Below, piece by piece: positions 9,216-19,165 of a DNA stretch of 64,000 bases (its first letter is position 1; each line of letters starts with the position of its first letter). Under the pieces are notes generated by a model. The model did not search any database, was not told where the DNA came from, and saw only the letters and a program-made list of their open reading frames with translations. Origin of the DNA: JASGKO01 sp049840595 (lineage in GTDB: Bacteria; Verrucomicrobiota; Verrucomicrobiia; Chthoniobacterales; Chthoniobacteraceae); NCBI GenBank assembly GCA_049840595.1, contig JASGKO010000018.1, positions 1 to 64,000 on the forward strand. Reading direction: 5' to 3'. Position numbers and translations under genes: made by a program.

Positions 9216-10474
9216 ATGCCTGCGGAAAACCTGGCCATCTTTATTGTCCTCTTTGTCGTGCTCGTTGCGGGCTCGGCCCTCTTCTCGGGGATTGAGACGG
9301 CCCTTTTCTCCTTGCAGGATTACCAGGTCCGCCGCCTGCGGGAGCGCAATCTTCCGCTCGCCCAGGCCCTGGAAAAGCTGCGGGCCAATCCCCGCCGCCT
9401 CCTCAGCCTCCATCCTGCTTGCCGATGCGCTGGTGAATATCCCACTCATGCTGCTCGGCTTCTATTTGCTGCGGGAGCTCGCGCCGGGCATTCCCTTTGC
9501 CCTCAAGGCACTCGCCACCTTCACGCTGGTGGCCGGAGTCTGTGATCTAGGGCCCAAGATCATTGCCCTGCGCCGTCCCTACAGCATCGCAAAGATCGGC
9601 GTGCGCACCCTGCAGCTGGCGATGCCGTTGCTCGATCCGATCAGCCGCCGCCTGCAGAGCTTTTCCGACTGGATGGCCAAAACCTTTACCCCGAAAGCTT
9701 CCAGCCGACCCAGGTCCTGGGCGATGACGAACTGGAGACGCTCGTGGAAATCAGCGCCGAGGAAGGCGCGCTCCAGCCTGCGGAAACCGAGATCATCCAG
9801 GAAATCATCAAGCTTGGTGACAAGTCCGTCCGCGATTGCATGACGCCGCGCGTCGATGTCTTCACCATCCCCGACGATCTCACCAACGAGGAAGCCATCC
9901 GCCAGCTCAAGGCCAAGCGCTACCATCGCGTGCCCGTCTATGGCGACACGCCCGATGACATCCTCGGCGTCCTCGACGTCAAGGCGCTGCTGCTCAATCC
10001 CGCCATCCCCTATGCCGAGCTTATGAGCCCGCCCTCCTTCATCCCCGAGACGATGAAGGCGCTCGATCTGCTCCGCAGCTTCCTCGCCCGCCCGCAGGGC
10101 CTCGCGGTCATCCTTGATGAATACGGCGGCACCGAGGGCATCATCACCATGGCCGATCTGGTCGAGGAACTCATCAGCGATGCCGTGCCCCTCGGCGAGC
10201 ACCAGCTCTATCTCGAAAATCTCGGCCACGGACGCCTGCTCGCCAGCGGGGCGACCCGGCTCGACGATCTGGCCGAGCTCGGCCTCGACCTCCAGGCCAA
10301 CGGCATCGATACCATCAACGGCCTCATCTTCAATCATCTCGGCCACCTGCCCAAGCCCGGCTCCGGCTCACCATCAACCGCGTGCGCCTCGTCATCCGCC
10401 GCACCTCGCGCAAGCGCATCCTCGAGGTGCTCATCGAGCGTCCCGACTGCGCGCCGGAGGAGGAAGCGCCATGA
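9216..10474 (+). CDS. CNNM-transmembrane/CBS/CorC-type membrane protein 1 (three frameshifts)
   Basis: Inner-membrane protein of the CNNM/hemolysin-like (CorC/YfjD) family, implicated in divalent cation (Mg/Co) efflux or sensing. Order: CNNM domain with hydrophobic segments starting AIFIVLFVVLVAGSALFSG; paired CBS domains beginning KSVRDCMTPRVDVFTIPDD; EYGGTEGIITMADLVEELIS; and the CorC_HlyC-like C-terminal domain with LLASGATRLDDLAEL. The start is ATG 9216. The frame shifts near 9404-9412, 9698 and 10350-10367; on correcting them the C-terminus reads LTINRVRLVIRRTSRKRILE and stops with TGA at 10472-10474, overlapping the next gene's ATG. Together with that paralogue it forms a two-gene unit. 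Confidence 0.8.
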
Positions 10475-11422
10475 TGATCCTCATTACCATCGCGGCGAGC
10501 CTCTTCATCTCGTGCATGTTCTCCGGCATCGAGGCGGGCATCCTTTCCATCAACCGCATCCGCCTGCGGCATCGGGCCAAGACCGGCGAGCCGGCGGCGA
10601 TCAAGCTCCAGCAGTTGCTGGAAAATCCCGAGCACCTGCTCGTCACCGTCCTCTGCGTGACGAACTTCATGAACGTGGTCGCCTTCCTGCTCGGCACCCA
10701 GGTGCTGCTCGTGCACTTCGGCAATCTTGCCTGGGTGCTGCCCGCCCATTGCCCTGCCGGTCTATGTGCTCGGCGTCGAGCTGCTGCCCAAGTCGTTCTT
10801 CCGCCGTTTTCCCTACCATTTGCTCACGCCGTTTGCGGAGCTGCTGCGCCTTGCGGACCTCTGCCTCTCCCCCCTCATTGCGGTGGGGCGGGGGTTGGTG
10901 CGTCCACTCCTCCCGCCGCGCGAGAAAGGGCCGCGCAAACTCTTCGTCGCCCGCGAGGATTTCAAATATCTCACCATCGAGAGCGAGCGCCAGGGCGCCA
11001 TCACCGCCTTTGAGCGGCAGATGATTCATCAGGTGGTGGACTTCCGCGGCATCAAGGTCCGCGACGTCATGCTCCCCATCGAGCGCGTCATTTCCGTGCC
11101 GGTGGGGGCGAGCATCGAGGAGGTGCTTTTCCTCAGCCATAAGCACGATATCGATCGCTTCCCGGTCGTCACGCGGAGCGGCGACCTCATTGGCCTTGTG
11201 AACGTCCTAGAGCTGTTGCTCGACCGCACCGGCACCGGCAACATCAGCCAGTACCAGTGCCGCCTCGTCGCCGTCACCCCGCACGAGCCCGCCTACAACG
11301 CCATTCGCAAGCTCCGTGCCGCCCGCACCACGCTCGCCTCGGTGGTGGAGGACAACCAGCCCATCGGCATCGTCAGCAGCGAGGAACTCATCGCCCGGCT
11401 GGTCAATACGGCGAAGCGATAG
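10471..11422 (+). CDS. CNNM-transmembrane/CBS-domain membrane protein 2 (one frameshift)
   Basis: Paralogue of the preceding gene and translationally coupled to it (ATGA overlap at 10471-10474). The N-terminal CNNM membrane part is MMILITIAASLFISCMFSGI..., with FSGIEAGILSINRIRLRHR typical of the family. The CBS pair follows: GIKVRDVMLPIERVISVP and a second half with RFPVVTRSGDLIGLVNV. It lacks a clear CorC_HlyC domain after the CBS pair and so is shorter than gene 1. An extra C near 10743-10748 shifts the frame (VLPA...IALPVYVLGVELLPK). Pairs of unequal CNNM proteins probably act as heteromers; this is inferred from the coupling. Confidence 0.8.
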
Positions 11423-11836
11423 CTTTCATTCCTTTTTCTCCAGGGGGCCGGCTTGCGATCCGGATTCCAGCAGCCAATGCCGCGGAAATTCTTCGCGAAT
11501 AGATGGTCCCGCGTCTGGTGGTCATCCCACTTGGGGAAAGCGATTTGTTGGACGCCGATGATGAGGGGCATTTGCGGTGCTGCCATCGATGATTGCCTGC
11601 ACCTTGTGGCAGCCCGTAAAACAGGCGCAAAAAGCTTTCTGCTCTCAATCTCGCCGACTTTCGCCGGTTTCACCGCGTTGGCGATCCAGGGATTATTGGT
11701 CCCTAAATAGGGCCGTCGTTCGAAGCGTAATCCGGAGCAGCATTGTCATCCCGGGGGATGGGGGACAGGCGCTTCGTCTTAAACGCGTCAGGGACAAGCG
11801 CTTTGAGATTACTCCGTAAAGACGCAAGCGTTTTGT
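11423..11836. other. Intergenic stretch, no gene recognised
   Basis: About 410 bp between the CNNM pair and the Verru_Chthon gene. Frames on both strands are open for 60-120 codons, but none has a recognisable domain or convincing start. I see no terminator with a T tract. The segment 11500-11690 may be a degenerate dispersed repeat or gene remnant. Confidence 0.35.
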
Positions 11837-14800
11837 GTGCAACGGCTCCTCCCTCATCCCGCAAATCGGCCTTCCTTCCCGCAACGAGTTTGCACCGGCG
11901 GAGAGCGTGGCGTGGCGCTCATCATTGTGCTCGCGTTTGTCGTGCTGCTCACCGGGCTGATCGTGGCCTATTTCTCCCGCGCCATTTCCGACCGCCAGAT
12001 TTCCACCAGCAGTGCCAGCCAGACGCGGGTGCGCCTGTTTACCAATGGGGCCGTAAACTCCATTATTGACGATTTAAAGCAGGAGATCGCCGCCGGTTCC
12101 AATACCCCCAATCCCTGCCCCGGCGACTTCTCCCTCGACGCGTGTTTTCATTCCCTCCATTCAGGGGATGGTTCCGTATCGGGTCTTGAAAGGCAGTGCC
12201 ACCCCGCCCAATCTGGTCAAGCAGAGTGTTTACAACAGCACCTTCTTTCCCTCGACGGCCAGCACCGCCTATCCCAGTGGAGGAAGCGGGAACTATCCCG
12301 CCAGCAACCGGGCGGCGAATGTTTCCTCGGCCACCGATGTTTCGCAGAATGGGCGCTCCATCTCGCTGGCCCGCTGGAACAAGCCGCTTTTCCTGCAAGC
12401 CGCGACCAATAGCACTGCTCCGGCCGATACCAATATCAAGTCGCCCGATTGGGTGCTGGTTACTCGGAATGGCAACAACCCCACTTCGTGGAGCGTCAAT
12501 CTCGGCACCAAGGGCGCGCAATATACCGGCACCGCCAGCACGGATGGCGGGGTGGTGATCGGGCGGTATGCCTACAATATTTATGATGAAGGCGGGTTGC
12601 TGGATGCGAATGTCGCCGGCTATCCCTCCACCTCCACGGCGGCGCATACCGTTTACAAGCTGGGACCGTCCTATGCAGATCTCACGCAGATTTTCCAGGC
12701 CGCCGGTGCCACCGCCGCCAATGCTACGATTTATTCCGACAAGCTGGTGGGCTGGCGCAACTATGCCAGCTCGCAGATAACCACGGCGTTTCCGAATCTC
12801 ACCTATGCGGGCACGGGAACCGGGGTGGGCACGCCGGAGAATACCTATTATAATTTCGTGCAGGGGAATACGACCGGCTTTCTGCGGACGGCTAATCTTG
12901 CTTTGCAGACTGGCCAGGGAGGGACGATGTCCGATCATTTGTTCAGCACCCGGCAGCAGTTGATCTCCTTCCTTGGCGCAGCCACGAATGGGGCTTCCGA
13001 TGCGCTGAATGCGCTCCAGTATCTCACCACCTTCAGCCGGGACCTCAACCAACCCTCCATCACCCCGGCCCTCTCCTTCGACAGCACTGCGCCAAAGGTG
13101 CTGGCGACCAGTGCGGGAGGCAACAATGCGACCGGGCTGGATGGCGATATCAATCCTGCATTTGGGAGTATAAGAGTTGCTACCAGCAATTCAGTGTCCC
13201 CAGTGAGAAATGATGGCAGCCCGTTCGTTAAAGGGGAGCCATTGGTGAAAAAACGCTTCAATTTGAATCGTCTCGCCTGGCTTACCTATGCCGGCCCCAT
13301 TGCCAACAATGCGGGGACTGCATTGAACCCAACCAATGATAGTGGGGTTGATACCATCATCAATACATTGGAAACCACCTATGGCTTTAGCAAAGAGTTT
13401 TTGCTGCAGGGGACGGAGCAGAATATCGAGAACTATTTCGGCCTCGAATGGAAACAGGACTCCACCGACAACAATCGTTATAAGTGGTTTTACGATAAAC
13501 ATAACGGCTCGGGCAGCGGTTCCGGGGCAATTATGAAACTCAAGGACATTGCAGCTCTCAATCCGCCCCGTGAAGCCGATTTCTTCGAGATCCTGAAAGC
13601 TTCGGTTAATGTTGGTTCGATTGCCAAGTCAGCGACGCCGCAGAACCCCACTGGGCTGACAAACGCCTTTGGTGTGCAGGCCCGTCTCGATTACAGCGTG
13701 GATTACGCAATTATCCAGATGGGGGCCAATATCATCGATCAGTTCGATCTGGATGGCTTTTCCACGCGGATTTCTTTTGATGATTCCTCCGGCGCGCAGG
13801 AATTCCGTGGGATCGAGAATCTGCCCTATCTCTCGCGCATCCTTGGGTGTGTGATCAAGGCTTCCCAGTACACTTCCACCTCATCCGGTCTCGGCGTGTT
13901 GATGCAGGAGCCGGAACTATGGAATCCGCACGATTACGGCACAACGAACGGGCAGCTTAACCAAACGGACGGAGTGGTCGGCCCCACCAATTTTCGCATC
14001 TACGCAACTTCGGATCCCTATCAGATCGTAGCCACCAAGGGTGTCATCCCGAATATCAAGTCCTCGGTTGGTGCGGATCCTAGTCTCCCCCAGTCGGGGC
14101 AGTATCAAAGTGCCGGGCGCGTGACCGGCTTCGGTTTTAACTATGGTAATCCCGAGCAAAGGCAGCTTACGCTGAACAACACGCAAATGACCTTTCAAGT
14201 GGATCGCACCACGTCCGGAGTGAAGCTTTTCCGGGAGCCCACGATCCTCTTCCAGCCGCTTAAACCAACGGGGAGCAAGCTTGCTTCAACCCCGCTTTCC
14301 GCTCCGAGCAGCACCAATCTTGGCAACCTGGCCAAGACTTCCTCTTTATTCGTTCCAGCAGGTACGCCGACCGGCATTAAAAGCGATGTGTCCAGTAGTC
14401 CGATTCCAACCCAGGGGAGCCCTTATGTCGGTTTTTATATTGGGGGCTTTCCCCTGCAATGGAGCGATGGAACCGTCTATTTGCCGGACGCTGTAAGCAT
14501 GGTGGCATCGGCCAACATGCACTATTACCTTCAGTACCGAGTTCCCTGCTGGCTCGGGTAAATATGTAACCTATGATGAAAAGCTGCAGACGGCGTCCGG
14601 GGCGCAAATGTCTGCCGGTCACCAATCAGCTTCTGGTAATGGGTGGTGGGCCTTTATCTATCCACGTAGCGCGAATGACTCCTCGGCGATGGTGATGGAT
14701 CCTCGGACAAGTCGCTTCAACATGTTGAAATGCACTCCGGTAGGTGGAAACAGAAACTGGGCCTATCCGCCATATAGTGCAGATACCGCATCAGACAATG

Positions 14801-15993
14801 CGATGAGTGCAGGTTGGATGGATGTTTCCAATAGCGTAACTGTTTCCATCCGAGATGGGACAAACTCCGGTGTTTGCGTGATCTCTCCTGACAGTACTGG
14901 AAAGCAGTTTTTTCCGAACCAACTGGGATGGTATCCCGGGGGCTGGACCACTGTTGCGTACGGTGATCCACATTTTCGCCCAGGGATGCTATCGCAGAAC
15001 AATGTTAATACTGCCGTCAACGGGGTGCCTTTGGGTGGTGCCGGTGACACCCCACAAAACTATAGCTTCCTGACTTGGACTGGAGATACTTCCCCTCAAT
15101 ATTATGCAGATGCAGATGGGGTCGTGCGGCGAGCTATGGGGGGGCTTGTCGGTAGTAGTGCTTCGACTAAAGTAGGGTTCCCAATGGCCTGGGCCAACGG
15201 AGGCGGTAATGCCCGGACGGACCAGAGTAACAGCCGTCCCATGATTCTTAATCGGCCTTTCCGAAGCACCGGAGAACTGGCCTACACCTTCTCCGGAACC
15301 CCATGGAAAAATATCAATTTTTCCATGCCGGAAAGCGGGGATGGTGCCTTGCTGGATGCCTTTTGTGTTCAGGATACCAACGATCCCGGCACTCTCATCG
15401 CCGGACGGGTCAATTTGAATACCCGCCAGACTCCGGTGCTGCAGGCCATCATTGCCGGGGCTTATGAAGATGAATGGAATGCCACGACCACGGCGCTGCC
15501 CGCTGGCTCGGGAGCCATTGCGGCGAATGCCGCAAATGCCTTGGTCAAAAGGACGATGGACACCACTACCAAAGGAAAAGGCCCACTCCGCAATGTGAGT
15601 GAATTGGTCGGAAAATGGATCGGGGAAACGGATGCCTCTGGTGGTGGGATCGACGGGAGCAAGTCCTATGACGGATTTAGCGCTGATCTCTGGAATGCCA
15701 TCACCAGTACCGGAGTGCTTTCCTCCGGCACCGATCAGGAAAAATACATCGGGCGCTATCAATCCGCCGCCGTGCGAGCCCTGGCCAATTGCGGGCAGAC
15801 GCGGGTGTGGAATCTGATGATTGATGTGGTTGCTCAAACGGGACGCTACCCGATGAACGCCGCCAGTATCAACCCGTCCAATCCACTTGCTGCCTTCATT
15901 GTCGAAGGTGAGCAACGCTACTGGGTGCATGTGGCGATTGATCGCTACACCGGTGAAGTCATAGACAAACAAATCGAAACCATCAAAGAATGA
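11837..15993 (+). CDS. Verru_Chthon cassette protein A-like giant prepilin-type protein (two frameshifts)
   Basis: About 1,385 residues. The N-terminus (GTG 11837) carries a short leader and a prepilin-like site ERGVALIIVLAFVVLLTGLI, a single hydrophobic helix after a Gly-Arg-Gly turn, as in type IV pilins. The long exported part shows features I associate with the Verru_Chthon A family (TIGR02600): the early SIIDDLKQEIAAGS, PREADFFEILKASVNVGS, YAIIQMGANIIDQFDLDGF, RGIENLPYLSRILG, and the end VEGEQRYWVHVAIDRYTGEVI. The frame shifts near 12112-12126 (CCCC run) and 14533-14541. Normally B, C and D cassette genes with shorter pilin-like products accompany A; none is nearby. The biological role of these cassettes is unknown; a surface appendage is a guess. 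The last four bases overlap the next gene. Confidence 0.75.
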
Positions 15994-16700
15994 AAACGTT
16001 TCTCCCCTGCCTCCTGTTGGCATTTTGGGTGGCCATGCCCGCTTTGCCGGCGCAATCGGCAAATACCGCTCCTGCTCCGGTGCTCCCGCCGGGGCCTTTG
16101 CTCAAGCCCGTCCCGGACTTCGTAAAGTGGACGGTGACGCGAACCAGCAAATCCTCAGGGGCAAAACCGGAGGGTGACAAAAAACCAGGCTACATTGAAA
16201 CCATTGTCGGAGCTCGGACTGGTCCCATGGTCCATGTGATACGCACGGAGGGAAACGGTGGGCGTTGGGAGTTCTGGAGCAATGGCAAGACGCAGGTGAT
16301 TATCAACGGTTCCAATGCGCCGCTTATTTCCACCGGATTGCCCGATGAATATCCGCTTCCAACATGGATTTCTTCCAGCAATTTTACTGAACTCAAGACC
16401 GTTGGGAAAAAGCAGTATCTCATTTTCCACGACCGCGTTTTCCCTTTCGGCGGCGAGATTACGGCGGACATGGTTGCTCCTGGAGTGGATCTGGAATCTC
16501 TAAAAGTGGAGGCCACGGCTTCCATTGATGCCGAGACCCGCCTGCCAGTGGGGGTGCAGCTCGGCAGTGAAACCATTGCCTATAAATTCGAGGCATTGCC
16601 GTCGGGGACGATGCAGAGTTTCCCGCCCGAAGTGCTGGCGACCATTGCCCAGCATCAGCAAAAGCTGGAGGCGATGATTCGGAAACCGGTGCAACCGTAG
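15990..16700 (+). CDS. Exported protein coupled to Verru_Chthon A
   Basis: A 236-residue protein overlapping the Verru_Chthon A stop by ATGA, so translationally coupled. A signal peptide (MKTFLPCLLLAFWVAMPALPAQSA) is followed by a Pro-rich linker. A soluble beta-rich domain comes next, with repeated short strands such as IETIVGARTGPMVHVIRTEG and RWEFWSNGKTQVIINGS. The C-terminus is helical (FPPEVLATIAQHQQKLEAM). I do not recognise a domain. Genes of this size and layout often trail Verru_Chthon A genes, and the coupling suggests a partner of the giant protein in the envelope. Confidence 0.6.
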   Translation: MKTFLPCLLLAFWVAMPALPAQSANTAPAPVLPPGPLLKPVPDFVKWTVTRTSKSSGAKPEGDKKPGYIETIVGARTGPMVHVIRTEGNGGRWEFWSNGKTQVIINGSNAPLISTGLPDEYPLPTWISSSNFTELKTVGKKQYLIFHDRVFPFGGEITADMVAPGVDLESLKVEATASIDAETRLPVGVQLGSETIAYKFEALPSGTMQSFPPEVLATIAQHQQKLEAMIRKPVQP

Positions 16701-16712
16701 CCATTCCCGGGT

Positions 16713-16823
16713 AGGGTGGGCGTCCCGCCCGCCGGTTTTGGCGTCCTCGCCAAAACGAACTTACCGGATTTTCAAAAGACCACGCCGCAACATGCGCCGC
16801 TCGGCGGGCAGGATGCCCACCCT
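16713..16823. repeat. Composite palindromic intergenic element
   Basis: The outer arms 16713-16734 and 16802-16823 are inverted copies (20 of 22 positions match; AGGGTGGGCGTCCCGCCCGC-type sequence). Inside them is a perfect 9-bp hairpin at 16735-16756 (GTTTTGGCG/CGCCAAAAC). The element sits between two convergent genes and could also act as a bidirectional terminator. A sequence of this kind (the GGTGGGCATCCTGCCCGCC family) recurs in many genomes of this phylum, as far as I recall. It looks like a non-autonomous repeat. Confidence 0.65.
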
Positions 16824-16870
16824 GCTCGAAACCGCCTTACCTGTGCGGGCTCTTCTTTTCCTCAAGCTCG

Positions 16871-17950
16871 CTAGTCGCCGAATGAAATCCCCACCGCGCG
16901 ACAGGTCTGCACCATTTCGCCATCGGCTTTGACGAGGCGGAGACGGTGGACGGCTTCGCTGATCGGCACATCGCGCACCTGGTAGTTCTGGTAGCTCACC
17001 ATGTGGCCGAATTTGCCGTCGCGAATGAGCTCCACGGCGTGGACGCCGAAGCGGGTGCCGAGGATGCGGTCGAGCGTGGTGGGATCGCCACCGCGCTGGA
17101 GATGGCCCAGCACGCAGCAACGGGTTTCCTTGCCGGTGCGGGTGGCGACTTCCGCAGCCACCTGCTCGCCGATGCCGCCCATGCGGTATTCACCCTGCTC
17201 GACCTTGCGCATGACTTTCCCGCCGTCTCTGGGCAGGGCGCCCTCGGCGACGACGATCATCGTGCTCAGGCAGCCCTCTTCCTCGCGGATGCGCACCGCC
17301 CGCGCGACGCTCTCGTAGTCGAAGGGAATCTCGGGAATCAGAATGATATCCGCGCCCCCGGCGAGGCCGCCGTGCAGGGCAATCCATCCGGCATGGCGGC
17401 CCATTACTTCGATCACCATGCAGCGGCGGTGGCTGCTGGCGGTGGTGTGCAGGCGATCCAGGGCATCGGTCACGCAGGCGACGGCCGAGTCGAAGCCGAA
17501 GGTCATCGCCGTGGCTTCGAGATCGTTATCGATCGTCTTCGGCACGCCGATGCAGGGAATGCCCGCTTCGCAAAGCTGGGCCGCGGTGGAAAGCGAGCCG
17601 TCGCCGCCGATCACGATCAACCCGTGCACGCGCAGGGAGGAGAGCACTTTCTTCGCATCCGCAATGATCTCCTCGGGAATCATCGCCTTCCGCCCTTCGG
17701 CGACCTTGGCCACGAAATGGCCCTTGTTGGTGGTGCCGATGATCGTGCCGCCTTGCGACATGATGCCCGCCGTCTTGTTGCGGTCGAGCATGATGAACCG
17801 CCCGGGAGGCAGGAGGCCCTCGAAGCCCTCCTTGAAACCGACGACTTCCCATTCAAGCGATTCCGCCGCGCGGACCACTCCACGCAACACGGCATTCAGC
17901 CCGGGGCAATCGCCCCCGCTGGTGAGCACACCGATTCGTTTTTTTTCCAT
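16871..17950 (-). CDS. pfkA: 6-phosphofructokinase, mixed-substrate group
   Basis: Phosphorylates fructose-6-phosphate in glycolysis. The 359-residue protein has the family motifs in order: GVLTSGGDCPGLNAVLRG at the N-terminus, GGTIIGTTNKG, IGGDGSLSTA, VPKTIDNDLEATAMTFGFD, EVMGRHAGWIALHGGLAGGAD, and LGHLQRGGDPTTLDRILG. The phosphoryl donor residues are mixed. Gly after GGD (GGDG, Gly104 in E. coli numbering) favours ATP, while Lys in PKTIDND (position 124) is the residue seen in PPi-using and group III enzymes. ATP use is the likelier reading. It starts 3 bp after the carboxypeptidase gene stop, so the two are probably co-transcribed. Confidence 0.93.
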   Translation of the reverse strand: MEKKRIGVLTSGGDCPGLNAVLRGVVRAAESLEWEVVGFKEGFEGLLPPGRFIMLDRNKTAGIMSQGGTIIGTTNKGHFVAKVAEGRKAMIPEEIIADAKKVLSSLRVHGLIVIGGDGSLSTAAQLCEAGIPCIGVPKTIDNDLEATAMTFGFDSAVACVTDALDRLHTTASSHRRCMVIEVMGRHAGWIALHGGLAGGADIILIPEIPFDYESVARAVRIREEEGCLSTMIVVAEGALPRDGGKVMRKVEQGEYRMGGIGEQVAAEVATRTGKETRCCVLGHLQRGGDPTTLDRILGTRFGVHAVELIRDGKFGHMVSYQNYQVRDVPISEAVHRLRLVKADGEMVQTCRAVGISFGD

Positions 17951-17953
17951 AAG

Positions 17954-18907
17954 CTAGAGGCTCGCCCGAGTCATGGGCCGACCGCGGGCCGCCCACTCCT
18001 CATATTCCTGCCACCCACGGGTGACGAAGGCATTGGCGATCTCGAACCGTTGGGGGCAGTTCAAAACGACGACCAGCAGCCGGCGCGGCGTGACCACCAC
18101 GCCATTGCCACTGGCGGCGGGGCGCGACTCCGGCGCGAGGGCCGAGGAAACGATGACGCACTCGCCCGCGAGACGGGTCGTGCCGGTCTTCACGCCATCG
18201 ATGTTATTCGTGCCCAGGAGCTGGTTGGTATTCTGGAGCATGTAGCGGGTCTGCGTCGGCCCGCGCATGATGGTGATGACGCGCTGCTTTTGAGAGACGT
18301 AGAAGCGGAAGGCGGAGTTCGCCATCGCATACTTGGCGAGGCGGCCCAGATCGTAGGCGGTGGAGTAGGGGCGCTTGTTCTCGATCGAGTCGATCCCGTG
18401 CGGGTTGAGGAAAAGCGTGTGCTTCATGCCGATCTCGCGCCCGAGGGCATTCATCTGGTTTACAAACCGCACGGCGGGCGCGGTCTCGCCGGGGAGCTGG
18501 CTGCCGATGAACTCGGCAATCGTCTGCGCGGCAATGTTGTCCGACTGCATCATCGCCGAGTAAAGAAGGTCGCGCAGTGAGGCGGCGTCGCCGAGTTGCC
18601 AGCCGATGGGATTTTCGCTCGGCAGCGCGAGGCCATTGGGAGAAATCGGCACCACGCGGGCGAGATCGGTGTTGGAGACTTTCGACCAGTCGAGCGCGAC
18701 CATCGCGGTGGCGATCTTCGTCAGGCTGCCCACCTGGAGCTTGCGATCGCCTGCGGCGGATTCCAGCACATGGCCGGTCGTGGCGTCGAAAACGACATAG
18801 GCGGCGGGTTGCTGCGCATGGGCGACCATGCCGAAGCAAACGAGAAATAGAATCCAGCGAAGCGAGCTCGAAAAAGTTGTCCATGTAAGTATCCAAACGG
18901 CCAGCAT
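17954..18907 (-). CDS. D-alanyl-D-alanine carboxypeptidase (peptidase S11, PBP5/DacF type)
   Basis: Trims the terminal D-Ala of peptidoglycan pentapeptides in the periplasm. With the ATG at 18907 the product has a hydrophobic signal segment (residues ~16-30) and then the three penicillin-binding motifs in the right order: SLTK at 61-64 (nucleophile Ser61), SDN at 122-124, and KTGT at 240-243. No C-terminal amphipathic membrane anchor is visible; the protein ends soon after the catalytic domain, so it may be a short or secreted form of about 317 residues. The frame extends upstream of 18907 but that part looks non-coding. It is followed with a 3-bp gap by pfkA. Confidence 0.9.
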   Translation of the reverse strand: MLAVWILTWTTFSSSLRWILFLVCFGMVAHAQQPAAYVVFDATTGHVLESAAGDRKLQVGSLTKIATAMVALDWSKVSNTDLARVVPISPNGLALPSENPIGWQLGDAASLRDLLYSAMMQSDNIAAQTIAEFIGSQLPGETAPAVRFVNQMNALGREIGMKHTLFLNPHGIDSIENKRPYSTAYDLGRLAKYAMANSAFRFYVSQKQRVITIMRGPTQTRYMLQNTNQLLGTNNIDGVKTGTTRLAGECVIVSSALAPESRPAASGNGVVVTPRRLLVVVLNCPQRFEIANAFVTRGWQEYEEWAARGRPMTRASL

Positions 18908-19165
18908 TCTATGCGCGCGCGCCCAAATGACAATCTGCAAAAAGTTGAGAGTTGAAAGTTGAGGGATGAGCGCCGCTCTTGGGACGGCGCGCCATTGCGA
19001 AGCAATGACCAAACCGACGCTAATGTGTTTTCCGAAACACGGGCCGCTCACGAATTTTCCCACTCCCTCCGTATGTCACCCCGAGCGAAGCCGAGGGGCC
19101 TGAGAAATTTTTCTGCGCAGGGGGCGCGATGCAGTTTCTCCCTGCCACGAGACGCTCTCACGCGC
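18908..19165. repeat. Intergenic region with a hairpin at 19079-19098
   Basis: Downstream of lrgB and upstream of the carboxypeptidase gene, both on the minus strand. The hairpin at 19079-19098 (CCCC...GGGG arms around GAGCGAAGCCGA) belongs to the CACCCCGAGCGAAGCCGAGG type of dispersed sequence. It is followed on the plus side by an AT-rich AAATTTTTC tract, so it could terminate transcription. A short purine-rich direct repeat (AGTTGAGAGTTGAAAGTTGAG) lies at 18942-18962. Confidence 0.45.

Noticed and set aside
11293..11690. Minus-strand open frames of 60-126 codons downstream of the CNNM pair
   Set aside because: They overlap the CBS-domain gene or the non-coding gap, have no start context and no domain.
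16946..18580. 544-codon open frame on the plus strand opposite pfkA and the carboxypeptidase gene
   Set aside because: Antisense shadow of two clearly conserved genes in GC-rich DNA; the product is low-complexity (many His/Ala/Gly) with no domain.
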